Below are positions 1 to 10,925 of a DNA stretch of 64,000 bases, in pieces; the first letter of the stretch is position 1; each line of letters begins with the position of its first letter. Source of the DNA: Entophlyctis helioformis (lineage: Eukaryota; Chytridiomycota; Chytridiomycetes; Chytridiales; Chytriomycetaceae); contig JAHLKH010000020.1 in the NCBI GenBank assembly GCA_025526915.1, forward strand, positions 111,001 to 175,000. The letters are read 5' to 3'. A program made the translations under genes and the position numbers. The notes under the pieces were generated by a model, which did not search any database, had not been told where the DNA came from, and saw only the letters and a list, made by a program, of their open reading frames with translations.

Positions 1-2175
1 GCAGCCCATTGCGGCGCTTCTCGACCTGCGCGGCAATAAACGCCTCGCGCTCCGCCTGCGGGATCACGTGCGTGCCCAGGATAGCATACGTGGCATTGTC
101 GCGGAACCTGTCCATGTTGTCGCCGCCGAGCTCGTAGTGGATGCCGCGAATGAGGTTGGACACGCGCGACGCGAGCAGCATCTCGCGCGGCAGCGACTCG
201 AGCAGCGCGAGCACGTCGGCAACGGTCACGTCCTTGTACTGCGCGCGCAGCCGCTCGCGGTCGCGCGCGCTCAGCTGCTCGCCCAGCCCCGTCGTCGAGC
301 CGCCGTCCATCGGGCGGCCCGTGAAAATGAGCGGGAACACGGCGAAATGCTGTTCGACGCCCAGCCGCTTGGCGACGGAGCGCAGCAGCGCCGTGTCGCC
401 CAGCACGAGCGACGTCCACAGCTGGCAGTAGAGCAGCCGGAACTCGTCCGACACCTCGCGATAGAGTCCGTGGTCGAGAATCACGAGCTGCGGGCGGTTG
501 GGCCGTGAGGGCGAGCGCACGATAAAGGCGTTGCCTGCGTGCGGGTCGCAGTGCACGACACCGTGGCAAAAGATCATTTCGGCAAAGGCCTGTGAGAGCA
601 GGTTGCGCACGTCGCGCGGGTCGAGACCGAGCGCGCGGATGCCCTGCACGTGGTTGACCTTGACGCCGTGCACAAACTCCATGGTGAGAATGCGGCGGGT
701 GGTGAGGTCCCAGTGGATGTTGGGGCACCGAATGTCGTTGGAGCGGTACGCGAAGCGGGCGGCAGTCATCTCGCAGTTGAGTGCCTCGTTGGTAAAGTCA
801 AACTCTTGCAGCAGGTTCTTGCGGAACTCTTTCACGATCCAGGTGAGCTGGAAGTCTGGGAAGAGGGCGGCAATGACGTCGGAGACGGTCTGCATGGCGA
901 GCGTGTCAATGTCAAACAGCCGCGCGACGTCTGGGTACTGGATCTTGACGGCGACTTCGTATCCGTCCGTGGTCACGGCTGTGTGTGTGCAGTCCATGTG
1001 TCAGTTACATCCAACACAGCGAAACCGAGCAGCATCGATGAGCGGCATCCATGACGCTGGGATCATCGTGCATACGTACCTCTGTGCACTTGGGCAAGCG
1101 AGGCAGCCGCCATGGGCAGCTCGGCAAACTCTGAAAACAGCTCGTCTGTCGACTGGATGCCAAAGTCCTCGAGGAGCACGCCCTTCATCGACTGGAACGT
1201 GCGGAACGGCGCGCGGTCCTGGAGCACCTTGAGCGTCTCGGTAAACTCTGCAGGCACGACGTACACGAGCGAGGCGATATGCTGCCCGGCCTTGATGTAG
1301 ATGCCGCTCTGGATCTGCGACAGCCACAGGATCCACTTTGCGGTGCGCAGATGCACGACCGAGCGATCGGCCTTGTACTCGTCCGACTTGTAGTTGGTGT
1401 GGCGGCGGAAGAGGAGCGCGTAGTCGAGCGCCACGATGGCACCGACGCTGAACGTCAGCGTGAAGCGCTTGGCGGCCGAGATGGCCAGCGCGAGCTTGTC
1501 GATGGGCGAGTCGGTGGGGATCCAGTCGGGCAGGTTGTTGCCGAATGTGCCCAGGCCGAGCACGACGGCGGCGGATGCGGCGATCAGCAGCTTAAGGAAC
1601 GGGAAGCGGGCGGTGCGCGACGAGGCGGGCCTGGCGTCCGAGGAAGACGGATCGGCACGGCCTCGCTGGAGCAGCCGGGCGACGACCGACGCAGGCATGC
1701 GTCGAGCACGCAACAGCGACAGCAGCAGCCGGTCGCGCAGCCCAGCCGACGGCGGCTTGGCGGTCGGTTTGTGGTCGGTGCTGCCGTGGGAGCTGCCGTG
1801 GGAGCTGTATCGGCGGGCGGCTGGAGCGACGGCGAGGACAGCGGATGCGCTCGGGAGCGTGGGCTTCGTGGGCAGCATGGGCCTCGAGGGCATCGCAGGC
1901 AGCATGGGCATCGTGGGCATCGTGGGCATCGTGGGCAGGCGGCCGAGAGCCGCGGACCAAACATGGCGCCGCGGCGGCCGAGCAGAAGAAAGCGAGCGAG
2001 ACGGTGCACGCCGCGGCGGCGAGAGGGCTGTTGCGGCCAGCAGGCGCGCATGCGGCTGTGCGTGCAGCATGTGCACGCGGGCAGTGGCCGTCATCGTGGC
2101 CGTCATCGTGGCCGTCATCGTGGCCATTGCCATCGCTGTCGCTGTTGTTGCTGTTAGGGCAAGCGGCGCAGCCAT
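1..2175 (-). CDS. ADCK1/Mcp2-like ABC1 (UbiB-family) atypical kinase, mitochondrial; C-terminus outside the window
   Basis: Two exons are visible, 2175-1080 and 979-1, joined by a 100-bp GTACGT...CACAG intron in matching phase. The downstream end is cut by the window edge. The N-terminus is Arg/Ser/Ala-rich like a mitochondrial presequence, followed by a single hydrophobic segment (FLKLLIAASAAVVLGLG). Family motifs seen are KAGQ, DRAP, an Ala-rich loop (AAASLAQVHR), VKIQYPDV, the catalytic-loop equivalent HCDPHAGN and LDHGLY in place of DFG. DHGLY and the single membrane segment fit the ADCK1/ADCK5 branch, which acts at the inner mitochondrial membrane on lipid or coenzyme Q homeostasis (family knowledge). 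The start is uncertain: ATG 2175 gives a long Ala/Thr/Met leader, while ATG 2070 gives a tidier presequence. The N-terminal region carries Met-Pro-Thr tandem repeats. The gene is divergent from the PX gene, with at most 180 bp between starts. Confidence 0.88.
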
Positions 2176-2251
2176 GGGCACTGCCGGGCACTGCACACGC
2201 AATAAAACGGAAATCCAAAGGCAACTTGCGCCAACCCCAACAAGCCACACG

Positions 2252-5200
2252 ATGACCGTTGCTCAGACACCGCCGCCGGTCGTGCGGCCGCACACGGTGC
2301 CCAAGACGGCCGGCCCCTCTGCCAGCAGCAACAGTAACACCACCACCACCACCACCAACAACAACAACCTGCTGCCGCATGCACAACAGCCTGCCCAGCA
2401 ACAGCATGCACAACAGCAGCAGCATGCGCCGTTCTTCCCGCTGGCCCGCGTTCCGGCCCACGCCTTGCACAGCGTTTCAGTTGCGGGCTTCGACAAGTGC
2501 GATGCGCTGGCCGTTTCAGCCGAGAGGCTCGACGCCGCTGGTGGCCATGCCGCACACGCCGCACACGCCGCACACACCACTCTCGCAAGCGCAGGCACAG
2601 GCACAGGCCCGACCAGCGACCGCCTGCCGCCAATGCTTTCGGGCGAGCGCCACGGGTCCGTCGGCCGCTCCGTGTCCATCAAGTCGCTCAGCCTGCCGTC
2701 GCCTGCGCAGGCCATGCTGTCGGCCCTGCGTGCGTCTGTGTGGTACACGGTCCACGTCACGCCGCTGCCGTCTGCATCGACATCTGCATCGGCGTCTGCA
2801 TCGGCGTCTGCCCTCTCCTCGCCGTACACCATCCAGCGCCGATACGAAGACTTTGCGGCATTGCACAGCGCGCTGGCCGACGAGCTGCAGCGCGACTTGG
2901 ACGACGCCTGCATGGCTGCTTCGCCATCGGCGGTGCCGCCCTGGCTCGCTGTTTCGGCAACGCCTGCCGCATCGGCACCCTCGTCGGCACCCTCATCTGC
3001 ATCTGCTCATGCAGCTCCAGGCGCACCGCTGCTTACGCAACCAGCTCGTCAGTCGCCGTCATCGCCCGTCAGGCTGCCCTCCCTGCCACGCCGCCGCATA
3101 TTCGCGTCATCTGCCGTCTGCGCCGAGCGTGTACTGCAGCTCGATGCCTACGCCAAGCAGCTGCTTGCGCTGCCACCCTCTGTCACGCAGCGGCCCCTCG
3201 TCGCCGAGTTCTTTGGCCTGTGGGTGCACGATCTGGCCGCGCTGACGCGACTCGAGCGCCACCACTCCGACGGCGTTGTTGGCCCGCTGCTTCTCCACCA
3301 GCGTCAGCACCGGCCGCTCGAACATCCGCCGCACTCGCTCTACCCGTTGCGGTCGGCTGCGTCGGCTCCTTTGTTGCCGTCGCTGTCGGACCCGGACTAT
3401 GTCCCGAACCTGAACATTGGCGACAACACGTTGCTGGGCATCGACTCGGACGGCGACGACGCTTCGTTGTCGCTGCACGACGTGGCCACGGGCACCACGT
3501 CCAGCGGGCTCGAGGAGGTGCTCATGCTTCTCGACACGTTCGAGCTGGGCACGAGCAGCAACCGCAAGTCCGGCGTGGCCCTGGACGCGACGTTTGTGGC
3601 CCATCAGCACGCGGCGTCGCTCGACCGGCTGCCGTCCAGCTTGCACCACAGCAGCAGCGAAGAGCAGCTGCGCAGAGAGCGGGACGCGGCAGACGCACCG
3701 CTGGACGAGGACTGGCTGCGGCCCATTGAGCAGCGACGCACGATGCTGTTCCACCAGATGCTGACGCTCACTGATCCATCCGATCCCTCGTCGGCAGTCG
3801 CACCATCGTCGAGTGGACTGCAGCCCCTGCAGCCCCGCAAGGTTCGTCCATGCTCCGCCGCACTTGCTTCTGCCTGCCTGCCTGCCTGCCTGCCCTATGC
3901 TGACCGCCATCTCTTGCCTTGATCTCCATCGACAGAACTCTGGCACGAGTGGCAGCACATCACAGCCGCGTCCTCACATCACGACAGCCGTGCCCGCCGC
4001 CAGCAACGACGCGCCGGCGGGTACGGACGATGACGACATGCCCATGCCGCCCAGCCCCAAGGAAACCTACGAGCAGTTTGTGACGACGCTGGCCCGCAAG
4101 CTGGGCATCACCTCGCAGAACATGGCCGAGTACACTGAGCGTGTCTCGACGCCGAGCGATGTGGGCAGCAGCACGCGAACAGCAGCCGACGAGGCGTTGC
4201 TGCCGCCGCCAGTGCCGTCCAAGGACGGCCTGCAGCCCTTGATGTCAGCCGCCATCGCGGCTTCTGTTTCCCGGCCTGCTGACCTGTCCATCCCACCGAT
4301 CCCGCCACGCAAGTCCTCCATCGCACCGCGCGGGCCGCTGTCCGCTGTCCCGCCATCCAGCGCCGGTGCAAGTGCCGCCACGGTCCTGCAGGTGCCTGTT
4401 GTGCCGCTCTCGCAGCCGCCAACACCCACATCGGCCATTCCGCCTTCACGGCCATACACGCGGCCGCTCAACACGGGATCCGCAACGATGCGTCGGCCAC
4501 CGGGCGGGCTGTCTGCCCTCAAGTCGCCGACCTTGGCACCAACGTCTGCGCCGGCGTCTGCCACGCTGCCGCGATCGTTTGCCGTGCGGCCGTCGGGCAC
4601 GTCGCCGGCTGACGCGACCGATGTGGGCCAGCTTGGCTACAGGGGTGCACCGAGCCCGCTGCCGTCGCCATCGATCCCGCCACGCTTGCACTCGCACAAC
4701 TGGGGATCCCGAGCCGGGACGCCCGTCGTCGGCGACAGCGGCAGCGGCAACAGCGACAGAGACGGTCTGACCACACCGCGACCAACTCTGTCCGTGCAGA
4801 CGAAGGGTCAGCAAGCCGAGACGGCCACGGAGACGGCGGCAGCAGAGTCGGCGGCGGAGATGACCGCCGAGCAGAAATACTTTGCGGCTGTGGCTCGCCA
4901 GGCGAATCCGTCGCCACCGGCACTGGCGTCTGCTGCCACGCGTATCGACTACTTTTCGACGCGTGCGGCCATGGCGTCTGCGTCAAAGTCTACGTCTACG
5001 CCTACATCTGCGTCAAAGTCTACGTCAACGTTGCCGGCCTCGCCCGCTCCGGTCGTTGCAACCAACCCGCTCACCACGCTTGTGCGCAAGATGTCCAGGA
5101 AACGCAGCAAGAAAGATGTTGGTGCTGGTGATGCAGATGGTGCACCCGGTGCCGAGCCGTTGGCAGTTGTGCCTGTTCCTGTTCCCGTTCCCGTTCCTGT

Positions 5201-6281
5201 CGAGGAGGTTGCGCCGTGGAACCGTGACGCAGAGGAGCCGGCCGAGACCATGACCAGCCCGGTTGGGACGCTCATGCGCAGCTTATCGCTCAAGCGGCGC
5301 GGCAGCTCGCGGCGTCGTGCTGGTGCTGGTGCTACTACTGGAGCTGGAGCCGCAGCAGGAGCGAATGAGCCGGGTGTGCAGGATGCCTCCAAGGAAGAGG
5401 CCGACGACATGGCACGAGCCATGCCTGCCAGTCCCATGGCATCGGTCCCTGTGGCCATCAAGGTTGGCGGCTCCGTTGTCTCTGACCCAGCGTCGGCAAC
5501 ATCGGCCACCAGCGCTAGCTCGCCACTCTCACCGCGCGCGGACCGGACCGCGTTTGTGTCTGCACTGCGCACAGCAACACTCCGACGCGTCGGTGGTGGT
5601 GGTGGTGGTGGTGGTGGTCTCGACAGTGCACCAACCAGCGTCACAAACACGCGGCATGACCAGCTACGCACGCTGTCGATCCTCCCACAGGACTCGCCGA
5701 TTGACGGCACGGCGGCGATTGCGCTCGCCCGCTCACGGTCGCGCGGCCGCCAGGTGGCCCGACGCGGCACACGTACTGGCACCTACGGCGATGATCTCGC
5801 GACCTCTTCCAACCATTCACATGCACACGCACACGCAGGGTCGACGCTGTTCCGCTCGCACACGATTGCCGCGGCGTCATCGTCGGCCGAGATCCAGCGA
5901 CACTTTGTTCATATCCGTGCTGTTGCAGTGACATCGACTCTGTCAACCGCTGCCACCGCTGCCACGACGACAACTCATCTGGAATCTCCACCCGTGCTGT
6001 CGTTCAAGGCGTCCACGTCGGTCGAGCTGGGCGGGCTCCTTGACAAGATTGCGGCGCGGTTTGCCAGCCACGCCGAGGCGCCAGCCGGATGGCGGCGGTT
6101 CGACAGCCCGGAGAGCGGGCAGCGCGTGGTAGCGATCGCGGGGCTGACGTACAAGGACGTGGACGGGCACGTCATTTCCGTGCTGGACGAGGAGGACTGG
6201 CGGCTGTGTCTCGAGGACGGCGTGGCCAGCCGCGGGCGAGTGACGCTGTACGTCCAGATTGAGACGGACGATGGCGTTTGA
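2252..6281 (+). CDS. PX and PB1 domain scaffold protein (Bem1-like, lacking SH3 domains)
   Basis: Exons are 2252-3841 and 3936-6281, with a 94-bp phase-0 intron containing a TGCC microsatellite. The product is about 1311 residues. The N-terminus is Asn/Thr/Gln-rich. A PX domain spans roughly residues 165-330 (YTVHVTPLP, RRYEDFAALHSAL, an inserted low-complexity loop, then LDAYAKQLLALP and VAEFFGLW). A long Pro/Ser/Ala-rich linker with PxxP stretches and a poly-Gly run follows. The last 85 residues form a PB1 domain with an OPCA-type motif (YKDVDGHVISVLDEEDW). PX binds phosphoinositides and PB1 pairs with other PB1 proteins. In fungi this combination is typical of Bem1/Scd2 polarity scaffolds, but no SH3 is visible here, so orthology is an inference. 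Confidence 0.82.
3842..3935 (+). repeat. Intron with TGCC tetranucleotide microsatellite
   Basis: The single intron of the PX-PB1 gene carries about five or six TGCC units (around 3871-3894) just before the acceptor. It is one of several introns in the window that contain tetranucleotide or short tandem repeats. Confidence 0.75.
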
Positions 6282-6514
6282 AGTGTAATGTTATGCAAGT
6301 GATGATCTGTCTGTCTGTCTGTCTGTCTATCAATCTGTCTGTGTGTCTCGATGCATCCATCCATCCATCCATCCATCCAAGCCAATATAGTCGATCAAGG
6401 GGATTTGTTCAGGTGGGCGAAGAGAGGGAGGGGGCAGCACGAGGAGGAGTGGCAGCGGATGCGAGATCAGAGTAGGGCAAGCCAGGCAGGCCGGGTGAGG
6501 GGAAGCAGCGGTGC
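6282..6514. repeat. Convergent 3' intergenic gap with CTGT and ATCC microsatellites
   Basis: The gap between the 3' ends of the PX-PB1 gene (+) and SDH3 (-) holds two adjacent tetranucleotide tracts, (CTGT)n at about 6308-6346 and (ATCC)n at about 6355-6378. No coding signal is seen. Confidence 0.8.
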
Positions 6515-7608
6515 CTAGAGGAAGAGGGCCAGGGCGATCGTGGTCACGGCGGACAGAGCCAGCACGGTGTAGCCCGTGTTGTAGACGCCCTTGAGCGACA
6601 GGAAGCTTCCCGTGTCCCAGAGCTGGACGCGACGGCATCAGTCGCGTGTCAGCCAAGAATGGTGCACACAGCCAGGCATGCATATGGACAGACAGACACG
6701 CATGCATACAAGGCACACGCACCAGGTGGCGGATGCCGTTGAAAAAGTGGAACGAGATGGGGGCGGCGAGGGCCAGCTTGCCAAGCAAGATGATGGCAGG
6801 CGGGAGCGAGTGGACGGCCGCGACGAGGGCGGTGGACGTGACGGGCACGACGGCGTAGGCAGCGGCGATGCCGTAGAAGCCTGTCTCGATGGCCATGAAT
6901 GTGTGAGACACCGCCAACCAGCGTGAGGCGGCCAGCGAGAGACAGCCATCGTGAGACAGCCAGCATGAGACCAGCCAGACAGCCAGACAGGAACAGACGC
7001 ACCGACAGCGAGGGCAGCAGCCGTGACACGGAAGGCGCCCGAGATGTACCAGGTGAGCTGCGGCTGGTAGATGGTCAGGTGCGGCGACGTGGGGCGGCCC
7101 AGACGCGCCGACTTTGCAAAGGGGTCGATGTCGAGCGTGGGCTTGGCGGCATCGTCGCCGAGGACCTTGAGGCGGTCGTGGACGGCGTTGCGGGTCAGGG
7201 GCGACGACGACAGGCGGCGCACGGACCTGGCGAGCAAGGGGCGTGAGTAGGCGTGTGGTTGTGGTTGTGTGGTTGTGTGGGTGGTGGCATGCAGAGATGG
7301 TGCTTACTGGAGCGAGAGCGAGGCGGCCGAGGCTCTGGCAGCGGCAGCCAGAAGCGCTGTGAGCGAGGGCATGTGCGAGTGCGTGTGTGTGCGTGTGTGG
7401 GGTCGACGATGAGCAAGTGGCCGGGAAGGCAGGCGGGCAGGCGGGCGGGCAGCAGGGGGCAGCCAGCGGGAGAGGGGGCGTGAGACAGACAGACGGTGTG
7501 AGACAGCGTGAGACAGCCAGCGTGAGACAGCCAGCATGAGACCGACGCACAGGGCAGCACGACCGGCGAGGACGCGGGCAGACGCAGGGCACGCAGGGCG
7601 AACGACAT
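6515..7608 (-). CDS. SDH3: Succinate dehydrogenase cytochrome b subunit (complex II, SDHC/Sdh3)
   Basis: The five-exon model 7608-7551, 7356-7308, 7226-7003, 6880-6723 and 6622-6515 joins in phase at every junction and gives 198 residues. The first two exons and the start of exon 3 encode a mitochondrial presequence (MSFALRALRLP, then RRLSSS). Family signatures are RPTSPHLTIYQ (about 80-90) and FHFFNGIRHL, where His155 is the expected heme b ligand, followed by LWDTG and three hydrophobic helices. The protein anchors the succinate dehydrogenase catalytic dimer to the inner membrane and helps form the ubiquinone site. An alternative start at 7372, inside intron 1, would still give a leader. 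The start at 7608 is preferred because the splice phase works and the skipped segment looks intronic. Its start lies 91 bp from the divergent ABC transporter. Confidence 0.92.
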
Positions 7609-7699
7609 GGCGAGTGCGAGAGTGTGCGGTTGGTGGGTTCGGCGGGTGGTGTGAGATAGATCTCGCGCTGTCTCTCGCCCTTTGCTGGCTGTTCCACGG
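7609..7699. promoter_or_regulatory. 91-bp divergent promoter between SDH3 and the mitochondrial ABC transporter
   Basis: Only 91 bp separate the two predicted start codons, so both genes must share this region and 5' UTR space for initiation. Both products are mitochondrial inner-membrane proteins, so co-regulation is plausible. No TATA box is evident. Confidence 0.55.
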
Positions 7700-10600
7700 A
7701 TGCTCAGAGCGACTCGTGCCTCGGCCACTCGTGGTGCTCGTGCGGCGACTGCGGCGACTCATGCGGCGACTCGGCCGGCAGCACGGCCCGCAGCACGGCC
7801 CGCAGCCCTGCTCAGCACCACCACTGCCACGACTGCCACCATGACTGCGACCACGACTGCCACCACCACCACCCGCAGCATCCACAGCATCCGCAGCCCG
7901 CATGCCGCAGCACCACCACCACGACTCGCTCGACTCGGCGTGCACCGCCCGGCGTCGTCGCTCGCCGCACTCGCCCGTCCCTCGGCGTCCTCTTCGCCCG
8001 TCCCCGTCCCCGTCCCCGTCCCTGTTCCCGTCCCCGTCCCCGTCTCCGCCCTCGTTCCCGCCCTCGCCTCGCGGCTCCTGCATGCCGCCCGCCTCTCGTC
8101 ATCCTCATCGCCCCCGCCTCCCATGCTCCCTCATCGCCCGCCCTCTCCCACCTCGTCGTCGGCCGCCTCGCTCTCCACCACCTCTTCGCCCGCATCCCCC
8201 GCATCGGCTGCCTCGCACGCCATCCACACCACGCGTCCTGCCCTCCAGTCCCACCAGTCCCACCACCCCAAACAGCCCGCCAAGCCCGCCCAGCCATCGC
8301 CCTCTGCCGATGCCGACGTGGCCGCCGTGGCCCACGCCGCCGCCCTGTCCGCCGCCGACGATGCCACCGTCCCGACCTTTGGCCAGCAGCTGGCCCGCAT
8401 CTGGCGTCTGGCCCGCGCCGAGTACCCGATCCTCGTGGCCGCCGTGGTGCTCCTGTGCATCTCGTCGGCCGTCACCATGGTCCGTCTCGTGTCTCTCGCA
8501 TGTCTCGTGTCCCACATACCCTGTCTCATGTCTCACGCATGTCTCACGCCCTCTGTCTCACGCTCCCCTCTCCCGTGCTCTGCAGCTGGTGCCGTTCAGC
8601 ATGGGCACCGTCATCGACATCTTCATGGACTCGATCGGCGCGCCGGCCTCGGACGCTGCATCTGATGCTGCCCCAATCCTGCCCGTCCCCGTCCCCGTCC
8701 CCGGCGCGCTCTCTCCAGACCCGCGGCTGAGCGAGATCCTCAGAAAGTCGCTGTCCGTCACCGAGCTCTTTGCCGCCCTGGCCGGCGTCCTCGTCAGTAC
8801 GTCGTCTGTCTTCTTCTGATCTCTTTCTTCTTATGCCCTTCTTCTGATCTCTACCTTCTTATGTCTGCTGACCCGTCTTGAACCAACCGCACAGTCGGCG
8901 GCGTGGCCAACATGGGCCGCGTCATCCTCATCCGCACGGCCGCTGAACGGTACGCTGCTTTCGTGCCGTGTGCACCTTGCTCTCTGCTCATCACCGCACC
9001 GCTGACGCGCTGTCGGCCCCCTGCAGCATCATCGCCCGGCTGCGCAACCGTCTCTTCACCCGCGTCATCAAGCAGGACGTTGCCTTTCACGACGCAAACA
9101 GATCTGGCGAGCTCATCAGCCGTCTCTCCACAGACACTGTCGTGGTCGGCAACACCCTCACCGACAATGTCTCGGACGGCCTGCGCTCGCTTGTCACGTC
9201 CGTGGCCGGCCTCACGGCTATGCTCTACGTCAATGTCAATCTGACGGCAAGTCTTCCTTTCTCTCTCTACTCGGCCATGGCATTTCGTGCCGCTCTTGCT
9301 TTATTGCTTTGGCACTCGTGGCTGACCCTCTCCGTCCTCGCACAGATGACCATGATGATGATTGTGCCGCCTGTCGCCATGGCTGCCGTCTTTTACGGCC
9401 GCTTTGTGCGCAAGTTATCAAAGACAAAGACTGACGGCGCTGCCGAGATCACAAAGTTTGCCGAGGAAAAGATCAGCAACTTGCGCACCGTCCGCGCCTT
9501 TGCCCAGGAGGAGCACGAGATCTCTCGCTACGCGCGCCGCATCCAGCAAGTCTACAAGGTCGGCATGCGAGAGGCCTATGCGTCGGGTCTCTTTTTTGGC
9601 GGTGTAAGTCGCGATCCCCCACTCTCGCATCCGAACCCTCTGACCGCACTCGACATCCAATGCTCACACCACCACCAATCGCGCTGCACAGGCCGGCCTG
9701 TCGGGCAATCTGGTCATGTTTGCCGTCCTCTACCACGGCGGCATGCTTGTGCAAGAAGGTCTCATCTCGGTCGGCGAGCTCACGTCGTTTTTCATGTACA
9801 CCATCTACGTCGGCTCGTCCCTCGTTGGTCTCACGTCCTGGTACTCGGACCTCAACAAGGGCATCGGTGCCAGCACCCGTGTCTTCCGCCTTCTTGAGTC
9901 CGAGTCCACCATCGAGTCGACCGCGACTGCCCCTGGAACCGGCAGATCGCTCGACGCGGCCTTGTTCAAGGGCGGCCTCGAGTTCCGCGACGTGGCCTTC
10001 AACTACCCGACCCGCCCCGACGTGGACATCTTCCGCGGCCTTTCCTTTACAGTCTCGCCCGGCGAGACCATTGCCATTGTCGGCCACTCGGGCTCGGGCA
10101 AATCCACCATCGCCCAGCTGCTCCTCCGCTTCTACGACCCAACCCATGGCACCGTGCTCCTTGACGGCGTGCCCCTCGCCGAGCTCAATACCCACTGGCT
10201 CCGCTCAGACGCCATCTCCCTCGTGCCGCAAGAGCCCGTGCTCTTTGCGGCCACCATCCGCGACAATATCCGCTACGGCCGGCCAGACGCGACAGACGAA
10301 GAAGTGCGTGCCGCCGCCGAGCAGGCCAATGCCCACGCGTTCATCTCGACGTTCCCGGACGGCTACGACACGTATGTCGGCGAGCGCGGTGCCGCCATCT
10401 CGGGCGGACAGAAGCAGCGCATCGCCATTGCGCGCGCGCTGCTCAAGAACCCGCGTGTGCTCATCATGGACGAGGCGACGTCGGCCCTCGACGCGTCTTC
10501 CGAGTACCTGGTCCAGGAGGCACTCGATCGCCTGATTATGGGCCGCACGGTGGTCACCATCGCCCATCGCCTGAGCACCATCCAAAAGTCTGACCGTGTC

Positions 10601-10843
10601 GTCATGATTGACGGCGGACGCGTTGTCGAGGTGGGCACGTTTGACGAGCTCACGTCCAAGCCGGACGGTCTGTTCCGCGAACTCGTGCAGCGGCAACTCG
10701 AGGACCCGTCGGCGCTCAACACGCCCGACATTGGCGTCGATCCCGAGTTGGACGTGCAGGCACAGCCAGCCGGGTCAGAGCCTGGCTCGGTGGACGACGA
10801 CGCCGCAACCGTTGTCAATGACGTTGAAAAGAAACTGCAATAA
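7700..10843 (+). CDS. Mitochondrial half-size ABC transporter (ABCB10/Mdl-type)
   Basis: Six exons (7700-8479, 8586-8796, 8895-8949, 9027-9246, 9346-9603, 9692-10843) join in phase to 891 residues. The intron at 9247-9345 has a GC donor. The long N-terminus is Arg/Ala/Ser-rich with a Val-Pro repeat, as expected for a mitochondrial leader plus low complexity. The transmembrane domain contains the loop motif YGRFVRKLSKTKTD and ERTVRAF-like NLRTVRAFAQEE. The nucleotide-binding domain has Walker A GHSGSGKST (639-647), Q-loop VPQEPVLF, signature ISGGQKQR, Walker B LIMDEATSALD (Asp768) and H-loop IAHRLST, all intact. Family members export peptides or support heme and iron metabolism; the substrate here is unknown. 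Overlapping AATAAA signals lie at the stop codon. Confidence 0.92.
8480..8585 (+). repeat. Intron 1 of the ABC transporter, built of degenerate TGTCTC(A/G) repeats
   Basis: The intron is mostly imperfect GTCTC/ATGTCTCACG units. The same TGTCTCAC-type word, read on the opposite strand, fills SDH3 introns 1 and 4 (about 6900-6990 and 7490-7545). The two neighbouring genes therefore share an intronic repeat. Confidence 0.6.
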
Positions 10844-10848
10844 ATAAA
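10839..10848 (+). promoter_or_regulatory. Overlapping AATAAA polyadenylation signals
   Basis: Two AATAAA hexamers overlap at 10839-10844 and 10843-10848. The first includes the TAA stop of the ABC transporter, which implies a very short 3' UTR. The convergent Trf4-like gene ends 83 bp further on. Confidence 0.55.
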
Positions 10849-10925
10849 GGGCTTTTTGACAGACTGTTCTTCGGTGTGGCCGCCCAGCAAGAAACGGGCC
10901 GACTTGCCGTTGCAACGCACGCGCT

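Noticed and set aside
1279..2157. Overlapping Gly/Arg-rich open frames on both strands near the window start
   Set aside because: Only the minus frame carries ABC1-kinase motifs; the others are shadows of Met-Pro-Thr and His/Arg repeats.
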